Source: Bacillota bacterium (lineage in GTDB: Bacteria; Bacillota; Clostridia; Oscillospirales; Ruminococcaceae). Taken from it: a DNA stretch of 32,899 bases. The position numbers and the translations under genes were made by a program. The stretch's first letter is position 1; the number at the start of each line of letters is the position of its first letter. The stretch is taken from positions 1 through 32,899 of the forward strand of contig JAEWLW010000083.1 of NCBI GenBank assembly GCA_023457355.1. The letters run 5' to 3'. Below, piece after piece: positions 14,828 through 23,008 of the stretch. A model generated the notes under the pieces. That model had not been told where the DNA came from. It saw only the letters and a program-made list of their open reading frames with translations, and did not search any database.

Positions 14828-15235
14828 TTGACAAACAGCGAAAAGAAAGCTTTCCTGCGCCGGTACGGCGACAACGAACGCGAGATCAAGCGCCTCGAGG
14901 ACGAACTGACCAGATGGGAATCGCGGGCCGAGAAGGTGACCGCCAGTTACAGTCTGGCGCCAGCGCATGGGGCTGATGGCGACAAAGTACAGGTCGCAGT
15001 CGACAATATAGCCGAGGTAAGGGCGATGCTGTACGACCGGCTGACCGATGCCACCGAGCTGCGGCGCAGCATTCAGGCGGCGATTGATACGGTGGAGGAT
15101 GCGCGGCTGCGGAACCTGCTTGAATATCGGTACATAGACGGGCTAACGTGGGATAAAGTGGCAGTGGCGATGTATCTTGACCGAAAATGGGTTATAACAC
15201 TGCATGGTAGCGCGTTATCGGCAATGGATGTGTGA
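14828..15235 (+). CDS. ArpU/DUF1492-type late regulator
   Basis: This 135-residue protein has a long helical, charged N-terminal half (about 1-95). Its C-terminal segment (about 100-135, 'LRNLLEYRYIDGLTWDKVAVAMYL') resembles sigma-70 region 4, as in the DUF1492/ArpU/RinA-type late-gene regulators of Gram-positive phages. The start is TTG 14828 behind AGGGAGGAATC. The gene sits exactly at the border between replication genes and the packaging/morphogenesis operon. It probably turns on late transcription, by activation or antitermination. Confidence 0.85.
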   Translation: MTNSEKKAFLRRYGDNEREIKRLEDELTRWESRAEKVTASYSLAPAHGADGDKVQVAVDNIAEVRAMLYDRLTDATELRRSIQAAIDTVEDARLRNLLEYRYIDGLTWDKVAVAMYLDRKWVITLHGSALSAMDV

Positions 15236-15245
15236 AATACACCAC

Positions 15246-15274
15246 TGAAATGCACTGTCAACCTGTGATATTAT
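15246..15274 (+). promoter_or_regulatory. Candidate late promoter (extended -10)
   Basis: TGAAAT (15246-15251), a 17-bp spacer and TATTAT (15269-15274) with TGA directly before it form an extended -10 promoter. It lies right after the late regulator and points at the packaging genes. Its -35 box is poor, as expected for an activator-dependent promoter. Confidence 0.4.
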
Positions 15275-15292
15275 GTATTTGTAAATCTATCC

Positions 15293-15324
15293 AAAGCGCG
15301 TCTCGATTCATCGGGCGCGCTTTT
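15293..15324 (+). terminator. Intrinsic terminator between late promoter and HNH gene
   Basis: AAAGCGCG (15293-15300) pairs perfectly with CGCGCTTT (15316-15323), with a small inner CGA/TCG pairing in the loop, and TTTT follows. It would stop transcripts from the regulator gene or from the candidate promoter 20 bases upstream. Confidence 0.7.
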
Positions 15325-15350
15325 CCTATACCTGAAAGGAGGCTGCGCTT

Positions 15351-15767
15351 GTGCTGAAAAGCTGCAAATATTGCGGTCGCATTCACCCAAAAGGCTATGA
15401 CTGCCAAGCCAAACCGAAACGGTATAAAAGCCGGACGCAGCAGACAGACATCCGCTGCACTAACAAGTGGACCCGCAAAAGCATTGAGATTCGTGAGCGG
15501 GATCATTATCTTTGCAGGGTATGCTTGGCACAGGGCACCGTCAATTACGACGGCATAGAAGTGCATCACATCATCCCATTGGTAGAAGATGGAAGCTGTG
15601 CCTTTGATGATGACTGGCTTATCTCTCTCTGCGCCAGCCACCACAAAGCGGCTGACAGGGGAGAGATCAGCCGACAAGCCCTGTATCGACTGGCTTGCGG
15701 GGGTACCCCCCTACCCTCAGCGTTCTCAACAGGCGAAACGCGCAAGACCACAAAGCCCCCTCTGTGA
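15351..15767 (+). CDS. HNH endonuclease of the packaging module
   Basis: This 138-residue protein has the HNH fold: a CxxC at CKYC (5-8), a second at CRVC, 'VHHIIPL' with the catalytic His pair, and 'CASHHKAADRGEI' as the C-terminal metal-binding end. In HK97-type cos phages an HNH protein beside the terminase is needed for specific cleavage of the cohesive end site. GTG 15351 follows AAAGGAGG. It is the first gene of the packaging and head operon. Its C-terminal codons contain the palindrome at 15699-15710. Confidence 0.93.
   Translation: MLKSCKYCGRIHPKGYDCQAKPKRYKSRTQQTDIRCTNKWTRKSIEIRERDHYLCRVCLAQGTVNYDGIEVHHIIPLVEDGSCAFDDDWLISLCASHHKAADRGEISRQALYRLACGGTPLPSAFSTGETRKTTKPPL
15699..15710. 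other. GGGGGTACCCCC palindrome, candidate cos region
   Basis: A perfect 12-bp G/C palindrome lies at the end of the HNH gene, 100 bases before terS. A cos site at this location would be consistent with an HNH plus P27-type terminase, but no cleavage position can be seen. Confidence 0.35.
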
Positions 15768-15809
15768 ATAAAATATTCCCACATCAAGTTTCGAAAGGAG
15801 GTTTGCGAC

Positions 15810-16379
15810 GTGCCAACCAGACCCAAAGCGGCGGCGATACTGGAAAGCGAAAAGAAATCGCACCGGACAAAAGCCGAGATGGACCAAAAAAAGAACGCCG
15901 AAAAGGAGCTTGTAACGGGCAGGCCGCTGCGGGAACGCCCGGAAGTGGCTGCCAATAAAATTGCCCACGCAGAGTTTCTGCGAGTGAATAAGCTACTTAA
16001 ACTCGTTGGCAAAAATGACGCCATTATTGAGACGGTTATAAACCGGTATTGCCTGTTGCAGGCGGAGTGCGCCGAGTACCAGGACATGATTGCAAGCTTT
16101 CGCGATCAGCGCGGGGATCTTAAGCGGGAGTACCGAAGCGGGCAGGCCGACGCCGATTATACTGAGGGGGGTCTGACGCCATCGGCGTATTACAAGCTCT
16201 TGGCTGCAATGCAAAAAAGTATTGTAGATTTGGACAGGCAGATGCAGGCCAAACGCAAAATGCTTTTTGACATCGAGCGGGAAAACGGCATGACGATAGC
16301 GGCGGTTTTGCGCAGTATACCAAAGAAAACTGAGAGCGAGGGCAACCCGTTGCTCAAGGCGTTGACCGGCGATGATTAG
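15810..16379 (+). CDS. terS: Terminase small subunit (P27-like)
   Basis: The product has 189 residues: a basic N-terminus (MPTRPKAAAILESEKKSHRTKAE) and a helical DNA-binding region with the 'RVNKLLKLVGKNDAIIETVI' pattern of P27-family small terminases. A long charged coiled region to about 140 and a C-terminal tail follow. The small subunit recognises phage DNA and stimulates the large one. It starts at GTG 15810 with AAAGGAGG upstream, and its end overlaps the large subunit gene by 8 bases. Confidence 0.88.
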   Translation: MPTRPKAAAILESEKKSHRTKAEMDQKKNAEKELVTGRPLRERPEVAANKIAHAEFLRVNKLLKLVGKNDAIIETVINRYCLLQAECAEYQDMIASFRDQRGDLKREYRSGQADADYTEGGLTPSAYYKLLAAMQKSIVDLDRQMQAKRKMLFDIERENGMTIAAVLRSIPKKTESEGNPLLKALTGDD

Positions 16380-18054
16380 CAAAAGCAAGGCGTACAGATA
16401 TTGCTTGTGGTGCGTGCAGCCGGATAACTGCAAAGCGCCGCACTATGTGAAGTTGCAGGCGCGGTCATGGCTGGAGATTGCCGACGGAAAAAACGCCGAG
16501 GCTTTTGTGGATGAAAAAGCCTATAACCGTATTTGTAAAATCTTAAAGCTGATGGCGCACCCGGACTTAAATTGCCCGATGTTTGAGGGGCTGGAGGATT
16601 ACGCATGGTTCTTGATTACCGCTGTATTTTGCACGAAGCTGAGGGACGCCGAGTGGGATATACGCTACTACATAACCGCGCTGCTAGAAATCAGCCGCAA
16701 GAACTTTAAGACCTTCAACAGCGCCGTTATTTTTATCATAGGGATGCTGACGGAACCGCAGTTTTCGCGGTTCTTTTCTGTTGCGCCGGATTTGAAACTT
16801 TCGAGTGAGCTGAAACTGGCGATACGCAAAATAATCAAGGCCAGCCCCGCGCTGGCGGATGACAAAGTGTTTAAGCTGCTGCGCAGCGAAGTGCGGTGCC
16901 TGATAACCGAAAGCGAATACACGCCGCTGGCTTACTCTGAGGACAGGATGGACGGTAAGCTGGCGAACATCTTTCTGGCGGATGAAGCGGGCGCGATGGA
17001 CAGCTACCCTATTGAGGCCATGCGCTCCTCGCAGATTACGCTTTTCAATAAGCTTGGCATCATCATTTCCACGCAGTACCCCAACGACAACAACGCCATG
17101 ATTGACGAGATAGATCTCTCGAAAAAGACGCTGGACGGGCTTATGGACAATAAGCGCCGGTTTGCCCTGTTGTATGAGCCGGACGATGAATTCCTCGTCA
17201 ACGACCTGTGGCAGACCGAGGATCTGGTCATTTACCAGTCCAACCCTGTCGCTGTGGCGCATGATTATGTTTTCGATGCCATCAAAGACGCGCGCGACAT
17301 GGCCGTACTGTATGAGAACAAGCGTGAAAACTACCTTTGCAAGCATAACAACATCAAGTATAAGGGACTTGGTGTTGAGGGGTTTATTGAGATCACCAAG
17401 GTGCGCGAGTGCAAGATCAAGGAGGATTTGAGCTTCTGGCGCGGCAAAACCGTCTATTTGGGCGTGGACTTATCGCTGACGGATGACAACACCGCTGTCG
17501 CGATGGCCTGCGAACACGAAGGGCGCGTTTATACCAAAGTATGGGGATTTATCCCCAGGGATAAAAAGGCGGTTAAATCCAAAAAGGAGAACGTGGACTA
17601 CGACAAACTAATACGGCAGGGCGTCTGCTTTGCGTGCGGCGACGAGGTGATCGGCTATGATTTTGTGGAGGCGCACATCCTGGGGCTGCAAGAAAAGTAC
17701 GGCGTTGTAGTTTCTCAGATTGGGTATGACCGCATGAACGCGATCTCCACGGTGCAAAAGCTGGAGGCCGCGGGCTATGAATGTGTGGAGGTCAAGCAGC
17801 ATTCCAGCGTGCTGCACATGCCGACCAAGCTGCTTAAAGAGCAGATTTTAAGCAGACTCTTCCGCTATGACGAGAATTTAATGCTGGAGATCAACTTTCA
17901 GAATGCGCGCTGCACCGAGGACACCAATCTGAACAAGTACGTCAACAAAAAGAAGTCGGCGGGCAAGGTGGACATGGTGGTGGCGGTGATTAACGCGCTG
18001 TACCTGTTGCAGCAGGATATGTTATTTGGAAGCGGTTTTGTCGTGCAGACATAG
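16372..18054 (+). CDS. terL: Terminase large subunit
   Basis: This 560-residue DNA-packaging motor has an ATPase half with a deviant Walker A at SRKNFKT (108-114), Walker B IFLADE (200-205, Glu205) and coupling motif STQ (233-235). The nuclease half has Asp366 in GVDLSLT, Asp453 in GYDRMNA and Asp534 in KVDMVVAV as metal ligands. It belongs to the Terminase_1 type seen in HK97-like cos phages. It converts concatemeric DNA into packaged genomes at the portal encoded next. Confidence 0.95.
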   Translation: MISKSKAYRYCLWCVQPDNCKAPHYVKLQARSWLEIADGKNAEAFVDEKAYNRICKILKLMAHPDLNCPMFEGLEDYAWFLITAVFCTKLRDAEWDIRYYITALLEISRKNFKTFNSAVIFIIGMLTEPQFSRFFSVAPDLKLSSELKLAIRKIIKASPALADDKVFKLLRSEVRCLITESEYTPLAYSEDRMDGKLANIFLADEAGAMDSYPIEAMRSSQITLFNKLGIIISTQYPNDNNAMIDEIDLSKKTLDGLMDNKRRFALLYEPDDEFLVNDLWQTEDLVIYQSNPVAVAHDYVFDAIKDARDMAVLYENKRENYLCKHNNIKYKGLGVEGFIEITKVRECKIKEDLSFWRGKTVYLGVDLSLTDDNTAVAMACEHEGRVYTKVWGFIPRDKKAVKSKKENVDYDKLIRQGVCFACGDEVIGYDFVEAHILGLQEKYGVVVSQIGYDRMNAISTVQKLEAAGYECVEVKQHSSVLHMPTKLLKEQILSRLFRYDENLMLEINFQNARCTEDTNLNKYVNKKKSAGKVDMVVAVINALYLLQQDMLFGSGFVVQT

Positions 18055-18064
18055 GAGGGGTTCA

Positions 18065-19306
18065 ATGGGGCTGTTTAACAGAAAAAAACCGGAAATAAGA
18101 GCGGAGACCGTTGCGGATATGGTCGGGACGGATGATGCCCTTTTAAGGGCGATACTGGGGCTGACCGGCATCACCAAGGAAATTGCCATGCAGATACCGA
18201 CGGTGGCGGGCGCCGTTGATTTAATTGCAAATATCGTTGCCAGCACGCCGATTAAGCTTTATAAGCTCGCGGACGGGAGGGTTGAGGAGGTTGAGGGCGA
18301 TCCCCGGGCAGTGCTGCTCAACGAAGAAACCGGCGATACGCTCAACGCGCGCGAATTCTGGCGCGCAATTGTGCCGGACTACTATCTGGGCAAGGGCGGG
18401 TACGCCTATATCAACCGGGCGCGGGGGGAATTTGTCAGTCTTCACTATGTGGACGAATCACAGATTTCGATTAACAAAAATGCTGATCCGGTCTACAAGG
18501 ACTATGATATTCTCGTGGGCGGAAAAACCTATAAACCGTATGATTTTTTAAAAATTCTGCGCAATTCCAAAGATGGCGCGCAGGGCGTGGGCATCACGAC
18601 CGAAAACAGCATGGTGCTGGAAGTGGCTTATGAGAGTCTGCGGTTTGAGGGGGCCCTTGTTAAAAAAGGCGGGAACAAAAAAGGCTTTTTAAAGTCTGAA
18701 AAGCCGCTTGACGAGCCGGCCCTGAACAAGCTCAAGGCCGCCTGGAAACAGCTTTACAGCAACACCGAGGAAAACGTCATGATCCTGAACAAGGGTATGG
18801 ACTTTCAGGAGTCTTCCAATACCTCGGTTGAAATGCAGCTCAACGAAAACAAGGAGTCCAACGGGCGAGAAATCTGCAAAATCTTTCACGTGTCGCCCGA
18901 TGCGATTATGGGCAGGGCGCGCGACGAGGACGTAACCAGTATTGCCAAACTTGCGGCGGTGCCGCTGATGAAAGCCATAGAATGTGCCTTAAACCGTGAT
19001 TTTCTGCTTGAAAAGGAGAAGAAAACGCACTATTGGGCTTTTGATACCAAGGAGCTGCTCAAAGGCAGTATGAAAGAGCGTTTTGAGGCCTATAAAGCGG
19101 GCATTGAGGCGAACGTATTGCAAGTGGATGAAGCGCGTTATATGGAAGATTTGCCGCAGCTGGGGTTCAAATTCATAAAACTTGGCTTGCAGGACGTATT
19201 TTATAACCCTGAAACCGGCGAGTTTTTTACGCCAAACCGCGGCGCTGTGGACAGCATTAACGGTAACGGCCTTATTCCAAAGAAAGAAAGCGAGGTGAAA
19301 CCATGA
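18065..19306 (+). CDS. Phage portal protein (HK97 family)
   Basis: This 413-residue protein starts at ATG 18065 behind TAGGAGGGG; a longer frame from 18026 reads into the terminase. The sequence 'MGLFNRKKPE', 'ILGLTGITKEIAMQIPTVAG' and 'VSPDAIMGRARDEDVTSIA' follows the HK97 portal pattern, with the C-terminal stem region around 330-400. It forms the dodecameric DNA gate at one capsid vertex. The stop overlaps the protease start (ATGA), as in HK97-type head operons. Confidence 0.95.
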   Translation: MGLFNRKKPEIRAETVADMVGTDDALLRAILGLTGITKEIAMQIPTVAGAVDLIANIVASTPIKLYKLADGRVEEVEGDPRAVLLNEETGDTLNAREFWRAIVPDYYLGKGGYAYINRARGEFVSLHYVDESQISINKNADPVYKDYDILVGGKTYKPYDFLKILRNSKDGAQGVGITTENSMVLEVAYESLRFEGALVKKGGNKKGFLKSEKPLDEPALNKLKAAWKQLYSNTEENVMILNKGMDFQESSNTSVEMQLNENKESNGREICKIFHVSPDAIMGRARDEDVTSIAKLAAVPLMKAIECALNRDFLLEKEKKTHYWAFDTKELLKGSMKERFEAYKAGIEANVLQVDEARYMEDLPQLGFKFIKLGLQDVFYNPETGEFFTPNRGAVDSINGNGLIPKKESEVKP

Positions 19307-19896
19307 AAATAGAAATCAGAGCGGACGGTGCGCATATTTCCGGCTATGTCAACGTGACTGAGAAAATGAGCCGGCCCGTCATCACCGGCAAAGGGCAGCG
19401 GGTAGTCGAAGTCATCGAGCCGAGGGCCTTTGAGGGCGCGATTGAGCGGGCTGAAAATGTCGCCATGACCAAGGACCATAACCCCGAATGTGTGCTTGCC
19501 CAAACACGCGACAAAACGCTGACGCTGTACGAGGATGCAATCGGGCTTTATGCTGATGCGATTATCACCGACGCGGCGACCATTGCCGAAGCGCGTGCGG
19601 GCAAGCTGCGCGGGTGGTCGTTCGGCATGAAAAACGTCCGGGATAAGATCGAGGAGCGGGCCGATGCTCTGCCGCTGCGCAGGGTGTCGGCTTTTGATTT
19701 GGACCATATCACGCTGGTGGTTCACAAAACGCCGTTTTATGCGGCGACATCCATCGAAATGCGCGCGGACGACCAGACGGAGGCAATCGAACTGCGTGCG
19801 CTCGAAGAAACCCCTAAAATCAGCGAAACCGAACCTGAAAAGCCCGATTTTGATAACGGTGCGTACAAAAACAGAATCGCCGCGCTCAAGCGGTAA
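19303..19896 (+). CDS. HK97-type prohead protease
   Basis: This is a 197-residue serine protease. His59 in TKDHNPECVLAQT and Ser106 in GWSFGMK match the catalytic residues of the prohead protease family (Peptidase U35). It cleaves the N-terminal delta domain of the capsid protein during maturation. Coupling with the portal gene and the following capsid gene is the standard order. Confidence 0.95.
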   Translation: MKIEIRADGAHISGYVNVTEKMSRPVITGKGQRVVEVIEPRAFEGAIERAENVAMTKDHNPECVLAQTRDKTLTLYEDAIGLYADAIITDAATIAEARAGKLRGWSFGMKNVRDKIEERADALPLRRVSAFDLDHITLVVHKTPFYAATSIEMRADDQTEAIELRALEETPKISETEPEKPDFDNGAYKNRIAALKR

Positions 19897-19911
19897 AAAT
19901 GGAGGTAAGTT

Positions 19912-21048
19912 ATGAAAAATCTTAAAGCCCTTATGGAAAAAAGAGCGGAGAAACAGAACCAGCTCGACGCGATCGTCGCCAAGGCGGACGCGGAGGTTCG
20001 CGCCGTCAGCGACGAGGAGCGCGCCGAGTTTGAGAAGCTCGAAAAGGAAATCAAGGACATTGACACGACCCTCGCGATGGAGGAGCGCGCGCGCGGCATC
20101 GAAAAGAAGCCGGCGGCGGCCCCTGTTGAGGAACGGGCCGCGCTGGAGGAACGGGCGTTTGCCGACTACCTGCGCGGGGTTGTTTCGGAAAACCGCGCCG
20201 ATATCAACCTGACTACGACCGATAACGGTGCGGTTATTCCTTCCACAATCGCCAGCAAAATTATCAAAAAGGTTGTGGACACCTGCCCGATTTATGCGCT
20301 TGCCACGCGCTATAACGTCAAGGGCACGCTGAATATTCCCTACTACGATGAGACAACCCAGTCTATTACGATGGCGTATGCGACCGAATTCACCGAGCTG
20401 GAGAGCACCTCGGGCAAATTCGCCACCATCGAGCTGAAGGGCTTCCTTGCGGGCGTGCTTTCTAAAATTTCGAAATCGCTGATTAACAATTCGCAGTTTG
20501 ACATCGTTTCTTTTGTGGTCAGCGATATGGGCGAAAAGATTGCGCTGTTCATTGAGAACGAGCTGCTCAACGGCACCACCGATAAGGTGACCGGCCTGAA
20601 AGGCGCCACGCAGCTGGTCACGGCTGCTGCCGCATCCGCAGTCACCGCCGACGAGCTGATCGATGTGCAGGAGACGGTTCCCGATGTTTATCAGGCGAAC
20701 GCCATCTGGATTATGTCCAGGGCAACCCGTACCGCCATCCGCAAGTTGAAAGATGGGCAGGGTAATTATCTGCTCAACAAGGATGCGAGCGCGCGGTGGG
20801 GGTATACCCTTTTTGGCAAGGATGTCTATGTATCCGCCAAAATGCCCGATATGGCGGCGGGTAAGATTGCCATTTATTACGGCGACATGACCGGCCTCGC
20901 CGTCAAGGTATCCGAGGACATCAACATTGAGGTACTGCGCGAAAAGTACGCGACGCAGCACGCTGTCGGTGTTGTTGGCTGGATCGAGCTGGATTCGAAG
21001 CTGGAAAATGCGCAGAAGATCGCCAAGCTTGTCATGAAGGCGGTGTAA
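19912..21048 (+). CDS. HK97-type major capsid protein
   Basis: The product has 378 residues. A charged, helical N-terminal region (about 1-75) is the scaffold-like delta domain removed by the protease. The capsid fold begins near 85 (ADYLRGVVSENRADINLTTT) and continues through 'LATRYNVKGTLNIPYYD', 'GFLAGVLSKISKSLINNS' and a C-terminal 'AVGVVGWIELDSKLENA', all typical of HK97 capsids. AGGT precedes ATG 19912. Start and length are normal. Confidence 0.95.
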   Translation: MKNLKALMEKRAEKQNQLDAIVAKADAEVRAVSDEERAEFEKLEKEIKDIDTTLAMEERARGIEKKPAAAPVEERAALEERAFADYLRGVVSENRADINLTTTDNGAVIPSTIASKIIKKVVDTCPIYALATRYNVKGTLNIPYYDETTQSITMAYATEFTELESTSGKFATIELKGFLAGVLSKISKSLINNSQFDIVSFVVSDMGEKIALFIENELLNGTTDKVTGLKGATQLVTAAAASAVTADELIDVQETVPDVYQANAIWIMSRATRTAIRKLKDGQGNYLLNKDASARWGYTLFGKDVYVSAKMPDMAAGKIAIYYGDMTGLAVKVSEDINIEVLREKYATQHAVGVVGWIELDSKLENAQKIAKLVMKAV

Positions 21049-21049
21049 T

Positions 21050-21217
21050 ATGCTCATTAAGGCAAAGGTGAGCTTTGCCGGGGCGGTCTGCATGGGGCGC
21101 GGAGAAACCCGCGATGTAGACGAGGGGGTCGCGAAAGACCTCCTCGCTGCTGATTATGCAGAGACCGCGGAGGTAAAACCGCCGAAAAAGAAGGGGAAAG
21201 CCGATGAAGGTCAGTGA
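21050..21217 (+). CDS. Small head-to-tail region protein
   Basis: This 55-residue protein starts at ATG 21050 directly after the capsid stop. It has a folded-looking N-terminus (MLIKAKVSFAGAVCMGRGE) with alpha/beta pattern and a Lys-rich end (PPKKKGKADE). A small gene between capsid and connector genes is common in HK97-like operons. The function is unassigned. Confidence 0.7.
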   Translation: MLIKAKVSFAGAVCMGRGETRDVDEGVAKDLLAADYAETAEVKPPKKKGKADEGQ

Positions 21218-21488
21218 GATTACGCCAGAGGCTGTGAACAGCTATCTGCGGCTTGATGACGATGCCGATGACGGGCTGGCCAGTGTGGTGCTGCCCGCTG
21301 CGGTGGCCTACGTCAAGGGCTATACCGGACTGGACGCGGCGGCGCTGGATGAACATGAGGACATTTCGCTGGCGGTGTTGGTGCTTTGTTCCGATATGTA
21401 TGACAACCGCCAGATGGTGGTGGACAATGACAAGGTCAATCGCGTCATTCAAAGCATACTGGACATGCACCGCGTCAATCTGCTGTGA
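21204..21488 (+). CDS. Head-tail connector (gp6-like)
   Basis: This 94-residue protein has the all-helical gp6/YqbG-type pattern: 'ITPEAVNSYLRLDDDADD', 'PAAVAYVKGYTGLDAAAL' and 'LVLCSDMYDNRQM'. It forms the ring next to the portal. ATG 21204 overlaps the end of the previous gene. Confidence 0.9.
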   Translation: MKVSEITPEAVNSYLRLDDDADDGLASVVLPAAVAYVKGYTGLDAAALDEHEDISLAVLVLCSDMYDNRQMVVDNDKVNRVIQSILDMHRVNLL

Positions 21489-21497
21489 GGTGAGGGT

Positions 21498-22076
21498 ATG
21501 GATGCCGGGAAACTGAACGAAAAGCTGTCGGTGCTTGCCCTTACAGATGGTGTCTGGGGCGTGATACGCACGACATGGGGCAGCGCCGAGCAAAAGGACA
21601 AAAAGAACCTGTTTTCTAGCGTCGGTATTGGCGCGCGCGCCGTTGAGTTTGTGGTGCGGCGGCAGGCTATCACGCTGCATGATGCCCTTCGCTGGCGGGG
21701 GCAGCACTGCTTTTTGACCAGCATCACCGACGAGGGCAGGGGACACCTGAAAATTGCCGCCGCCCTCATTGAGCCGACGCTGTGCAGCGCGACGCGCGGT
21801 GTCAAAGCGAAAAATGCGCTGAATAACCCGGTTACGGTGCAGCAGCCGCTGACGGAATTTCCTGCCTGCGTGACCGAGAAGTATATGGGCTTCTCGGTGC
21901 AGCAGCCGCAGTCTCAGGTGGCGGAAACGCTGGTGCTGGTCTGCCCGAAATCCGTGGCGCTTAAAACCGGCGATCTGGTGACGGTGGGCGCGCGCGGTGT
22001 TTATGCCGTCACGGTGCCGCACACGCTCGACGCGTTTAAAAACGAGTATGAGGTCGTGGCGACAAAGGAGGCTTGA
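21498..22076 (+). CDS. Head-tail adaptor with an extra C-terminal domain
   Basis: The product has 192 residues, longer than usual head closure proteins of about 110. The N-terminal part (1-95, 'GVWGVIRTTWGSAEQK' and 'HLKIAAALIEPT') fits the phage head-tail joining adaptor. The C-terminal part (about 108-192, 'VTEKYMGFSVQQPQSQVAET', 'LVTVGARGVYAVTVP') looks like a second beta-rich module. It could be a fusion of two adjacent stopper-type genes. ATG 21498 has GAGG upstream. Confidence 0.7.
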   Translation: MDAGKLNEKLSVLALTDGVWGVIRTTWGSAEQKDKKNLFSSVGIGARAVEFVVRRQAITLHDALRWRGQHCFLTSITDEGRGHLKIAAALIEPTLCSATRGVKAKNALNNPVTVQQPLTEFPACVTEKYMGFSVQQPQSQVAETLVLVCPKSVALKTGDLVTVGARGVYAVTVPHTLDAFKNEYEVVATKEA

Positions 22077-22078
22077 CG

Positions 22079-22552
22079 GTGCAGAGTATTGAGCTGCGAG
22101 GTTTCAAGGAGCTTGATGAGGCGCTTGGAAAAATTCTGGATCAGCTGCCGGAAATGCGCAGAGAATTTCATGAAGAGCTGGCCGAAATTATCAAAAATGA
22201 GGTTGATGCTGCGATTGTGTCCTCGGGCGTATCGGATAGCAACGAAAAAGTGCGCAAGTGGCAGGTCAAGCACGTTGGCAGCGGCGGCGGTTACGCGGCC
22301 GTGCGCGCGGCGGGCGGCAAGGAAGGGGCTGAAATAGGCCCGAACGGCCCGGGTGCCATTACAAACTACCTCGAAAACGGGCATAAAATCAGAAACCCGA
22401 GCGGGAGATCGAAGCGATATCGCCCGCGTATTCGTGTGGCACGTGTGCCGGGTCATTATTTTTATGAGACCGAGTATGCCAGAATCGAAGGACTAATGTT
22501 GAAAAAGGCCGAGGAATGGCTGAATCAAATCGCAAAGGAGCTGGAAGGGTAA
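22079..22552 (+). CDS. HK97 gp10-like tail completion protein
   Basis: This 157-residue protein shows the HK97-gp10/tail-component pattern: an N-terminal helix 'FKELDEALGKILDQLPE', then a basic Gly-rich loop and a C-terminal 'GHYFYETEYARIEGLML'. I chose GTG 22079, 7 bases after AAAGGAGG; the in-frame TTG at 22073 is too close to that site. It connects neck and tail. Confidence 0.85.
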   Translation: MQSIELRGFKELDEALGKILDQLPEMRREFHEELAEIIKNEVDAAIVSSGVSDSNEKVRKWQVKHVGSGGGYAAVRAAGGKEGAEIGPNGPGAITNYLENGHKIRNPSGRSKRYRPRIRVARVPGHYFYETEYARIEGLMLKKAEEWLNQIAKELEG

Positions 22553-23005
22553 ATGCTGACCAAACGCAAAATTATCGAGGCGGTTAATACACTTCTGGTG
22601 CAGAAGTATCCAGATTATACGGTTTATCCAAACCGTGAACCGGCCAATTTCGAGCGGCCGTCCTTTTTGATTATGGCCCCGCGCTATTCGCCGAAAACGG
22701 TCAATTTTGGCATCGTGGAAGAAACCATTTATCTCACGATAACCTGTTTTGGAGAGGTGGACGCCTACGGTAACAGCGACGCAAACCGTCTGAGTGAATT
22801 ACAGGAGGGCGCGGTGGGGCTGTTCAGGCGCGGATATATCCCCGTGGAAGATCGCGCAGTCAAGGTGGAGGCCAGCGACGGCGGACAGGACTTTGACCGC
22901 GCGTGGGTAGATGTCACCTGTGTGTATCACGAGGTGCGCGACCCGAACCCGGTGCAATTGCCGCTCGTTCAGAGTGTAGAAACAACCATAAAGGAGGAAA
23001 GTTAA
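22553..23005 (+). CDS. Tail terminator-like protein (DUF6838 type)
   Basis: The product has 150 residues: N-terminal helix 'MLTKRKIIEAVNTLLVQKYP' followed by a beta-rich body with 'FLIMAPRYSPKTVNFG'. This matches the tail terminator (YqbH/gpU-like) fold of contractile phages. ATG 22553 follows the previous stop directly. Confidence 0.75.
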   Translation: MLTKRKIIEAVNTLLVQKYPDYTVYPNREPANFERPSFLIMAPRYSPKTVNFGIVEETIYLTITCFGEVDAYGNSDANRLSELQEGAVGLFRRGYIPVEDRAVKVEASDGGQDFDRAWVDVTCVYHEVRDPNPVQLPLVQSVETTIKEES

Positions 23006-23008
23006 ACG

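Noticed and set aside
19201..21093. 630-residue leftward frame opposite protease and capsid
   Set aside because: It is a shadow of strongly supported head genes; the composition is that of reverse-read GC-rich coding sequence.
21057..22022. 321-residue leftward frame opposite the connector genes
   Set aside because: Shadow of two well-supported rightward connector genes, with no ribosome site or recognisable protein.
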